A stretch of 11,668 nucleotides of DNA from Ilumatobacter sp. (GTDB lineage: Bacteria; Actinomycetota; Acidimicrobiia; Acidimicrobiales; Ilumatobacteraceae): assembly GCA_029263275.1 (NCBI GenBank), contig JAJCXU010000209.1, positions 1 to 11,668 of the forward strand, in the 5' to 3' direction. Shown here piece by piece: positions 5,635 through 11,668 of this stretch. Position 1 is the stretch's first letter. Each line of letters opens with the position of its first letter. The translations under genes and the position numbers were made by a program. The notes below the pieces were generated by a model. That model was not told where the DNA came from. It made no database searches and saw only the letters and a list, made by a program, of their open reading frames with translations.

Positions 5635-7307
5635 GCGCCACGACGACCGGAGCTCAGAGCCGGATTCCCAGTTCGAAACATCCGGTATCGGGCCGCCAGC
5701 GGCGCCCGTCAGGCGAGCCGCCACCACTCCCCCGCGAACTCAACAAGGTCGCAATCGCGTGGCTGATTGGCTTCGTACTGTGGGCGGTGGTCTGGGCGTG
5801 GGTCTTTCTCTCAGACAGTCCAGCGATCTGGATCACCGAGCGGGACCTCGATCTGATGGATCCCATCGTCGCTCGTCGACAAAGTTGGCTCACGCCGACG
5901 ATGAAGTGGATCAACGAGTTCGGTACCTTCTGGCTGACACCACTCGCCGGCTGGGCGGTCATCCTCGGGGGCATCGCAACGAAGCGAATCCGCCACATCC
6001 TGCTGATGCTCACGTCGTTGTCCATCGTTGCGTTGGTCGTCACGACGATCACCCGGCACATCCAACGGCCACGCCCGCTGGGCATCTCGCAGATCGGTCA
6101 ATGGGAGGGATTCGCACAACCGTCTCGCCCGATCACACTCGCGACCGCAGCGCTCGTCGCCTGCGTTCTGACGTTTGCGCCACTGGGTATCTGGCGACGC
6201 GTCGGCTGGACCGTCACGGTGGTGGCACTGACAGCCTTCGGCTTCGCTCAGCTGTACACCGGCGTCGACCATCCGAGCGATGTCCTTGCGGGAGCGACCG
6301 TCGGCGTTGCGATGACGCTGTTCATGTTCCGGATGTGGGCCCCGGAGAGCGTGTTCCCGGTCGCCTATGGCGGCGGCAAGACCGCCCACCTCGACGTCAC
6401 CGGGGCGCGAGGCGACGCCATCAGGTTGGGCGTCGAGCGACAGCTCGGCATCTCCGTCGCCGATCTCACACCGGTTGGCCTCGCCGGCTCGGCGGGTTCA
6501 ACGCCGCTACGAATCACCACAGCTGAGGGCGACACATACTTCGCCAAGCTCTACGCGCGCAGCCATCTGCGATCGGACCGTTCGTACAAGCTCGGGCGAA
6601 CGCTCATGTATGGCCGATTGGAAGACGAGCAGCACTTCACATCGGTTCGAGGACTCATCCAGCAGGAGCACTACATGCTGCACGTGATGCGCGACCTCGG
6701 CGTCGACACCATGAAGCCGCTGGGGATCGTGGAAATCACGCCGGACCGCGAGTACCTCCTGGTCACGGAGTTTCTCGATGGCGCAACCGAGATCAGCGAG
6801 GCAGAAGTCACGCAGGATCTCATCGACCAGGGCCTCGCAGAGGTCGCCACGATGTGGCGCGGCGGGATCGCTCATCGCGACATCAAGCCCGCCAACCTGA
6901 TGGTCCAGGGAGATCGCCTTCGGCTGATCGATGTGGCGTTCGCCGAGATCAGGCCCACCCCGTGGCGCCAGGCAGTCGACCTGGCCAACATGATGCTCGT
7001 CCTTGCACTTGGCAGCACGCCCGAGCTCGTCTACGAGCGGGCCCGTCTGTTGTTCAGCGACGACGAGATCTCCGAGGCGTTCGCTGCCGCACGCGGCGTC
7101 ACGCTTCCATCCGCCCTCAGAGCTGACGTTCGCCGTGATGGCCGCGAACTCGTCACCAAATTCAGGGCGATGGTTCCCGAACGCCGACCGGTGGCGATCC
7201 AACGCTGGACATTGCGCCGCGTTGCGCTCACCGTCTGGGTGGGCATCGTCGCGTCGCTCCTGGCTGTCACGTTCTTCGGCAATCTCGCAGACATCGGGTT
7301 GCGATGA
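5631..7307 (+). CDS. Membrane protein: catalytically dead PAP2-like domain fused to a kinase domain
   Basis: This 558-aa protein has a Pro/Ser-rich start followed by a PAP2-fold membrane region (about 40-237). Its catalytic motifs are altered: QRPRP (145-149) keeps RP but the motif-1 Lys position is Thr; PSGH is PSRP (164-167), losing the His; and motif 3 reads QLYTGVDHPSD, with Gln for Arg and Asp for the nucleophilic His. A kinase domain follows (about 285-475): FAKLY with K306, E346, HRDIKPAN with D417 and N422, and LIDVAF with D434, all the residues needed for phosphotransfer. A last hydrophobic helix (530-549) anchors the end. Start GTG 5631 overlaps the stop of the 23-aa frame (GTGA). 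TTG 5592 would add 13 residues but has no ribosome site. The kinase is probably active on a lipid or protein; the PAP2 part is probably a binding or scaffold domain. Substrate unknown. Confidence 0.85.
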   Translation: MSATTTGAQSRIPSSKHPVSGRQRRPSGEPPPLPRELNKVAIAWLIGFVLWAVVWAWVFLSDSPAIWITERDLDLMDPIVARRQSWLTPTMKWINEFGTFWLTPLAGWAVILGGIATKRIRHILLMLTSLSIVALVVTTITRHIQRPRPLGISQIGQWEGFAQPSRPITLATAALVACVLTFAPLGIWRRVGWTVTVVALTAFGFAQLYTGVDHPSDVLAGATVGVAMTLFMFRMWAPESVFPVAYGGGKTAHLDVTGARGDAIRLGVERQLGISVADLTPVGLAGSAGSTPLRITTAEGDTYFAKLYARSHLRSDRSYKLGRTLMYGRLEDEQHFTSVRGLIQQEHYMLHVMRDLGVDTMKPLGIVEITPDREYLLVTEFLDGATEISEAEVTQDLIDQGLAEVATMWRGGIAHRDIKPANLMVQGDRLRLIDVAFAEIRPTPWRQAVDLANMMLVLALGSTPELVYERARLLFSDDEISEAFAAARGVTLPSALRADVRRDGRELVTKFRAMVPERRPVAIQRWTLRRVALTVWVGIVASLLAVTFFGNLADIGLR

Positions 7308-7855
7308 TGTCACCATCGAAACGAACGCTCAGCGTCGCGGTGTCGAGCGCGTTGTTTGCCGTCTTCGCCGCATCGTGCGCTGTGCAAGATGCCACTCCGC
7401 TGCCCAGTTGCGAGCGAGGCGACTCCGCCATCATCGCAGCGCAGTCCGTTCCGTCCGCAGAGATGCTGCCCTGCTTCACGCCCCTCCCGCTCGGCTGGGA
7501 AGTCGACGGCGTCGGCATCACCGACGACGGCACGACGATCAGATTCGATTCGGATCGGGCCGGGGAACAAGCTGCGAAGTTCGAGTTCGACAAATGGTGC
7601 GACAGAACCGGAGCTGCTCAGCAACCGAGCGATCAGGAAGAGGTCGAGCGATTTGCTCGAACCGACCGAGCCGGGTCTCGGCTGCAGACCACGTTCTTCT
7701 ACCTCTTCGAGGGAGGTTGCGCGACCTGGCAATTCGACTTCGACGACGACGTGCAACGCGCAGAGCTCACCGTTCTCGAAGAGACCTTGGTGTTCGTCCC
7801 GCGAACACTCGTCAGCGACCAACTCGCTGAATCGTTCATCGACCGGGAACTGTGA
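7304..7855 (+). CDS. Cys-rich lipoprotein of unknown function
   Basis: This 183-aa exported protein has a signal peptide with a Lys/Arg start and hydrophobic core (about 8-24), ending in the lipobox FAASC with C25 as the lipidation site. The mature part has four more Cys (in LPSCERG, MLPCFTP, KWCDRTG and GGCATW), enough for two disulfides outside the membrane. It also has acidic stretches (FDFDDDVQRAEL) and looks like a small alpha/beta or beta domain. No family is recognised. It is held in the operon by overlaps on both sides (ATGA at 7304-7307, GTGA at 7852-7855), so it is probably a partner of the membrane proteins around it, for example a lipid- or wall-facing subunit. ATG 7307 is an equally possible start, one codon later. 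Confidence 0.8.
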   Translation: MMSPSKRTLSVAVSSALFAVFAASCAVQDATPLPSCERGDSAIIAAQSVPSAEMLPCFTPLPLGWEVDGVGITDDGTTIRFDSDRAGEQAAKFEFDKWCDRTGAAQQPSDQEEVERFARTDRAGSRLQTTFFYLFEGGCATWQFDFDDDVQRAELTVLEETLVFVPRTLVSDQLAESFIDREL

Positions 7856-8451
7856 TGCGTCGATTAACTCGGACCGTCCAGGCAGCCCTCGCGGTTGCCG
7901 TTGCGGCTTGCACCAGCCGAGCTGCGGGCGCCGGCCACGTCACTTCCAAAGAGGAGCGGGTGTTCCGTTCATTCAACGATCTGCCCCAGGCGCTGTATGC
8001 ACCCGTGTGGGCCGTCATGCAGAGCGGCTCGCTCGCCACCGTCTTCGGCGCGGCCGGCTCACAACTGCGCGCACGTGACAAGAAACGAGCAGCCGCCGTG
8101 CTGGTGGCGGGTGTCGGGGTCTGGGGTGGCGTCAAGCTGATCAAGCCACTGGTGGGGCGCGGCCGCCCCTCGGCCGAACTCGACGCGGTCAACGTTCGTG
8201 GCCAAGCGCAAAGCGGGCTCGGCTACCCATCTGGACATTCCGCTGTTGCCGCCACAGTTGCGCTCGCGCTGACGCATGGCCAGTCTCCAACGATCAAGAC
8301 GGCAGCACTCGGGGTGGCTGCGTTGACTGGCGGAGCACGGATGTACGTCGGAGCGCATCTGCCTCTCGACATCCTCGGCGGCCTCGCGATCGGAGCGCTT
8401 GGTGGCGGACTCGCCTCATACGCGATCAACGACGGAGCGGGCCGACCGTGA
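7852..8451 (+). CDS. PAP2-family membrane phosphatase, all catalytic motifs intact
   Basis: This 199-aa protein carries the full PAP2 signature: K98-x6-R105-P106 (KPLVGRGRP), PSGH at 126-129 (GYPSGHSAV) and R163-x5-H169-x3-D173 (ARMYVGAHLPLD). Such enzymes remove phosphate from lipid phosphates or diphosphates at the membrane, for example undecaprenyl diphosphate or phosphatidate; which one applies here is open. Hydrophobic segments lie around 8-20, 82-97, 130-140, 150-160 and 172-190. The first has a lipobox-like end (AVAAC), which may be chance in a plain first helix. GTG 7852 keeps the 4-nt overlap with the lipoprotein stop, while ATG 7855 directly after it is an equal choice and changes only one residue. 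It is followed by a second PAP2 gene with a GTGA overlap. Confidence 0.9.
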   Translation: MMRRLTRTVQAALAVAVAACTSRAAGAGHVTSKEERVFRSFNDLPQALYAPVWAVMQSGSLATVFGAAGSQLRARDKKRAAAVLVAGVGVWGGVKLIKPLVGRGRPSAELDAVNVRGQAQSGLGYPSGHSAVAATVALALTHGQSPTIKTAALGVAALTGGARMYVGAHLPLDILGGLAIGALGGGLASYAINDGAGRP

Positions 8452-9131
8452 CCACGACACCAGCTCCCGCACCGGACCACCATCACCGGACGTTGATGAT
8501 CGGCCACACGATCTCGACCCGACGCCTCGTCATCACCCTGCTCGTGGCGACTGCGCTGCTGGTGGGTTCGTCCACTGTTGCCTGGAACGGCGACGTGCCC
8601 GAGTGGGAAGCAGAGATACTCCGCTTCTTCAACGGCTGGCCTGACTGGCTGAAGCCCGCGATGTGGGCGCTCCAACAGCCGGGCGTCATCCTGGCGCCGC
8701 TGGCTGGCGGACTGGTCGTGGTGTGGTTCACGCGTCGCTGGCAACACTTCGTCGCGTTCGCCTGCATCCTGCCGCTGAAACTGGGCATCGAGAAAGGACT
8801 CGTCAAACAGTTGGTCCAACGCGAGCGCCCCTATGTCTCGCTCGGCCCTGAAGTCAACGTCCGGGGGCCGGCATTCGAGGGCTTGAGCTTTCCGTCCGGG
8901 CACGCAACGACAGCATTCGCTCTGGGCATCTTGTTGTCCGCGTTCCTGCCGCCTCGGTGGCGACCGGTCCCGGTGGCATGGGCGGTCATCGTCGCCATCG
9001 CACGTCTGTATTACGGCGAGCACAATGCCCTCGACGTCGTGGCGGGTGCGGCGATGGGAACCGCCTTCGCGACCGTGCTGTGGTTTGCGTTCCTGAATCG
9101 ATTCGCTCACCCCGACTGCGATTGCCCGTGA
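8448..9131 (+). CDS. Second PAP2-family membrane phosphatase, all catalytic motifs intact
   Basis: This 227-aa protein has a short His/Pro-rich start and about six membrane helices (first at 27-45). The motifs are complete: K120-x6-R127-P128 (KQLVQRERP), PSGH at 149-152 (SFPSGHATT) and R186-x5-H192-x3-D196 (ARLYYGEHNALD). The predicted reaction is dephosphorylation of a lipid (di)phosphate. It is not a recent copy of the preceding PAP2, since the two differ throughout outside the motifs. Its GWPDWL (63-68) is echoed by GLPDWL in the N-terminus of the next protein, which helps show that the latter is a degenerate PAP2 domain. Start GTG 8448 overlaps the preceding TGA, and its own TGA overlaps the GTG of the flippase gene. 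Confidence 0.9.
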   Translation: MTTTPAPAPDHHHRTLMIGHTISTRRLVITLLVATALLVGSSTVAWNGDVPEWEAEILRFFNGWPDWLKPAMWALQQPGVILAPLAGGLVVVWFTRRWQHFVAFACILPLKLGIEKGLVKQLVQRERPYVSLGPEVNVRGPAFEGLSFPSGHATTAFALGILLSAFLPPRWRPVPVAWAVIVAIARLYYGEHNALDVVAGAAMGTAFATVLWFAFLNRFAHPDCDCP

Positions 9132-11536
9132 CGACGCCAACACCTGACCTGACACCACCACCGACGCCCGAGCCGTCAACTCGTCCTCGGCCACGAAACG
9201 TGCGCTCCCCTGTCGACGTCGTCCGGCTGATCCTCGGCCTCGGGTTGATGGCCGGTGGCCTTGGCGCAGCAAACCTCTTCGACTCCGCACTCCTGGGCCT
9301 CAGCGAGGACGGTGTCTCCGCCATCGACGGACTCCCGGACTGGTTGCAGGACATCCCGGCCGCTGGTCTCGCAGGTGCGGTGATCGTGGCCATCGCCGCA
9401 ACACTCGTCTGGTCCTTGGTGACGACGCGATTCCGTCGCTTCATCGTGCTGGCGATCGGCCTCCCGTCAGCTGCGTTGCTCAGTATCGGGATGGGCGAAC
9501 TGATCTACGACCTCGTCGACGAGCCCGTCCGACTCGCATTCGACACCGAGGTTCCGACCTTCCGCTACCGAGGCGGCGATGGTCGACTTCGCCCCGGCGA
9601 CCCGCTCTTGGCCGGTGCTGTCGCCATGCTGTTGATCTCGGCATCTTTTCTTCCGCATCGCGTCATGCGACGGCTCACCGGCCTCGTCGGGGCCTACGCG
9701 GTCTTCTCCGTGGTGTCCGCCGGAGTGCCCGCACTCGGACTGGTTGCCGATGTCGGAGCAGGACTCGTCGTCGCCTCAGCCGTACTGCTCGCATTCGGAC
9801 GTCACGACCTCGCGCCCGACGATGCCGAGATCCGTCGGGCCCTTGGCGTAGTTGGAGTCCAACTGCAAGGTCTCGAGCGATGGGGTTCGGGGACGCGTTG
9901 GATGGGCACCACGGCCGATGGCCAGGCTGTCGTGGTGAAGGTCTTGGGTCGCGACGATCGAAGCGCTGACCTGTTGCTCCGCGCTGTCCGCTGGGCGCGC
10001 GCCCGGCAGCCAGGTGATCGACGTCCGCACGTCAGCTTGCAGCGCGCGGTGGAGCACGAGGCGCTCGTGTCACTCCAGGCCGCGGCGCATGGCATTCGCA
10101 CCCCCACGATCGTGGGCGTCGGACAGGTCGGCATCGACGGTGGTGTTCTCGCCTACGAGATGATCGACGGTGACGTCGCCAGGTCTGGTGACGAGATCGA
10201 CGACGGCATGCTCCGGGCAGTCTGGGCGATGGTCGACGAGCTGCACTCGAAGCAGATCGCGCACGGCGATCTCAGGCTGGACAATGTCGTGTTCGACAGC
10301 GACGGACAACCCTGGCTGATCGAGTTCGCCGGGGCAACGCTGGGTGCCGGCGATGAGGCCCTGGGGACCGATATCGCCGAATTGCTTGCTTCCACGGCGG
10401 CAGTCGTCGGTGCCGAACGGGCAGTCGCCGCGGCGCGAGCCGAAGTGTCGACAGAGAACCTGGAGCGAGCGTTGCCATGGATGCAGCCGCTTGCCTTGAG
10501 TCGCGCCACGCGCGACGGGGTCGGTGGCGAAGAAGGTCTCGCGGTGATCACATCGCAGTTGGTCGAACAGTGCGATCTCGACGAGGAAGAGCTGGTCCGA
10601 CTGACGCGGGTGAGTGCCAAGTCGCTGTTCATCATCGCGACGATTGGGCTGAGCGCCTGGTTCCTGATTCCCCAGCTGGCCGACATCGACAACATCTGGG
10701 AGCAAGCGCGCGATGCGTCACGCCCGTGGGCAACCGTTGCCGTTGGTTTCTCGGCGGTGACCTACGTCGCGGCGACCGCGGCGCTGCTCGGAGCGATACC
10801 GATGCGGCTCCGATTCTGGCCGGCGCTCGGAGCCCAAGTCGCGTCGTCGTTCGCGAACCGCGTCACCCCCGCCAAGGTGGGCGGCATTGCGACGAACATC
10901 CGCTATTTCCAGCGGCAGGGCGTGCCGGCAGCGGTGAGCGTCACCGCGGTCGGTCTCAACGCGATCGTTGGGGTCGTCGTTCACGTCCTGCTCACGTTGA
11001 GCTTCTTGCTGTTGGCCAGCGGCAATCAAACCGATCACGGCCTCTCGTTGCCTTCCGTGACGATGCTGGTCGCCATTCTCGTCAGCGTTCTTGCACTCAT
11101 CGGCGTCTCACTCGCCGTCCGCAAGACCAGAGATCTCCTGCGTACCCACGCGCTTCCTCAACTGAAGTCGGGACGTGACGCGATTCAAGAAATCAGCCAC
11201 AGTGCATCGCGCGTCGTGCTCTTGTTCGGAGGTTCCGCCGTCATCACGCTGGCGTATCTCGGCGCAATGGTTGCCAGCCTCAAGGCGTTCGACTCGACAG
11301 CATCACTGGCCGTCGTCGGCCTGCTGTTCTTGACCGGCAGTGCGGTGGCCAATGCAGCACCCACCCCCGGCGGTCTCGGAGCAGCCGAGGCCGCACTGAT
11401 CGCTGCACTCAGCACGGTCGAGGACGCCGAGATCGTGATTCCGGCCGTGTTCCTGTTCCGCTTGGTGACGTTCTGGCTCCCGATTCTTCCGGGCTGGCTC
11501 GCACTGACCTACCTTCGCCAGACCGACAACCTCTGA
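9128..11536 (+). CDS. Degenerate PAP2-like / kinase-like / flippase-like (LPG_synthase_TM) fusion protein
   Basis: This 802-aa protein has three parts. Residues 30-225 are helices in PAP2 order: GLPDWL (69-73) aligns with the preceding PAP2, PSGH has become PGDP (156-159), and the last motif reads GLVADVGAG (204-212), with no catalytic His. The kinase-like part (about 240-430) has VVVKVL with K271, E309 and HGDLRLDN (D381, N386), but LIEF puts E399 where kinases have the metal-binding Asp. The C-terminal part (about 497-795) is a multi-helix LPG_synthase_TM/YbhN-like domain with FANRVTPAKVGG (575-586) and the signature PTPGGLGAAE (745-754). That family moves lipids such as aminoacylated phosphatidylglycerol across membranes; no aminoacyl-transferase domain is present here. 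Start GTG 9128 overlaps the PAP2 stop as GTGA; the open frame upstream to 8957 runs inside that gene. The flippase family call is firm, the cargo unknown. Confidence 0.88.
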   Translation: MTTPTPDLTPPPTPEPSTRPRPRNVRSPVDVVRLILGLGLMAGGLGAANLFDSALLGLSEDGVSAIDGLPDWLQDIPAAGLAGAVIVAIAATLVWSLVTTRFRRFIVLAIGLPSAALLSIGMGELIYDLVDEPVRLAFDTEVPTFRYRGGDGRLRPGDPLLAGAVAMLLISASFLPHRVMRRLTGLVGAYAVFSVVSAGVPALGLVADVGAGLVVASAVLLAFGRHDLAPDDAEIRRALGVVGVQLQGLERWGSGTRWMGTTADGQAVVVKVLGRDDRSADLLLRAVRWARARQPGDRRPHVSLQRAVEHEALVSLQAAAHGIRTPTIVGVGQVGIDGGVLAYEMIDGDVARSGDEIDDGMLRAVWAMVDELHSKQIAHGDLRLDNVVFDSDGQPWLIEFAGATLGAGDEALGTDIAELLASTAAVVGAERAVAAARAEVSTENLERALPWMQPLALSRATRDGVGGEEGLAVITSQLVEQCDLDEEELVRLTRVSAKSLFIIATIGLSAWFLIPQLADIDNIWEQARDASRPWATVAVGFSAVTYVAATAALLGAIPMRLRFWPALGAQVASSFANRVTPAKVGGIATNIRYFQRQGVPAAVSVTAVGLNAIVGVVVHVLLTLSFLLLASGNQTDHGLSLPSVTMLVAILVSVLALIGVSLAVRKTRDLLRTHALPQLKSGRDAIQEISHSASRVVLLFGGSAVITLAYLGAMVASLKAFDSTASLAVVGLLFLTGSAVANAAPTPGGLGAAEAALIAALSTVEDAEIVIPAVFLFRLVTFWLPILPGWLALTYLRQTDNL

Positions 11537-11548
11537 TCACCGACCTCC

Positions 11549-11668
11549 TCAGCGGGGAATGACGCCGTCGGCCACGAGGGCGACGATGCGATCAGCGAGA
11601 TCATTGGTGATGGGTTCACCGGTGAGCAGCAGACGCAGCCAGAGTGGACCGATCACGGCCTCGATGAC
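11549..11668 (-). CDS. C-terminal end of a probable TetR-type regulator (partial)
   Basis: Thirty-nine codons plus a TGA are visible on the minus strand, and the gene begins beyond the right edge. The sequence IGPLWLRLLLTGEPITNDLADRIV resembles the last helices of TetR proteins with a TetR_C_11-like ligand domain, where GPLYYRLLLTGEP is a common phrase. The DNA-binding part is outside the window, so the call rests on this phrase and the helical pattern. It is convergent with the flippase gene, with only 12 nt between stops and no room for a separate terminator. It may or may not regulate the operon. Confidence 0.6.
   Translation of the reverse strand, partial: VIEAVIGPLWLRLLLTGEPITNDLADRIVALVADGVIPR

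Noticed and set aside
8223..9290. 355-aa minus-strand frame across the PAP2 genes
   Set aside because: It is a GC-driven shadow; the plus strand has full PAP2 motifs and coupled starts.
10477..11178. 233-aa plus-strand frame inside the flippase gene
   Set aside because: Arg-rich out-of-frame translation of the flippase domain, with no ribosome site or domain.

Overview
The window reads as high-GC actinobacterial DNA. The evidence is GC-rich third positions, frequent GTG starts, 4-nt stop/start overlaps, a PspC-type toastrack protein beside a LuxR-type two-component pair, and kinase-flippase fusion proteins. An Acidimicrobiia (Ilumatobacter-like) source is my best guess, but nothing here proves it. 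No rRNA, tRNA, CRISPR array, insertion sequence or phage gene was seen.

Layout. (1) Positions 1-1236, minus strand: a lipoprotein with a Pro-rich stalk, a receiver-only response regulator coupled to it by a GTGA overlap, and the start of a further gene that leaves the window. (2) 1237-1556: a divergent intergenic region with an inverted repeat around a TTGACA. (3) 1557-3190, plus strand: a RIO1-like kinase, a VOC (glyoxalase-fold) protein and a DUF1330-like protein, with hairpins after the last two. (4) 3320-4584: a two-component pair that looks broken. The histidine kinase has a frameshift and lacks most of its ATPase domain, and the NarL/LuxR-type regulator has lost almost all of its receiver. 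(5) 4759-11536: a probable seven-gene operon. It encodes a toastrack membrane protein, a 23-aa basic peptide not listed among the longer ORFs, a PAP2-like/kinase fusion, a Cys-rich lipoprotein, two intact PAP2 phosphatases, and an 802-aa protein combining a degenerate PAP2-like domain, a kinase-like domain and a flippase-like (LPG_synthase_TM) domain. (6) 11549-11668, minus strand: the C-terminal end of a probable TetR-type regulator, convergent with the operon.

The most interesting part is the operon. From the 23-aa peptide to the flippase, every junction is a 4-nt overlap, so the products are probably made in fixed proportion. The two free-standing PAP2 proteins keep every catalytic residue. 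Both kinase-fused PAP2 domains have lost theirs. This suggests a membrane module in which the dead PAP2 domains serve as lipid-binding or assembly parts, the kinase domains phosphorylate a lipid or act as regulators, the live PAP2 enzymes remove phosphate, and the flippase-like domain moves the lipid. The toastrack protein at the head of the operon and the ruined sensor pair just upstream suggest a former link to envelope-stress sensing. The domain and motif observations come directly from the sequence. The pathway is inference.
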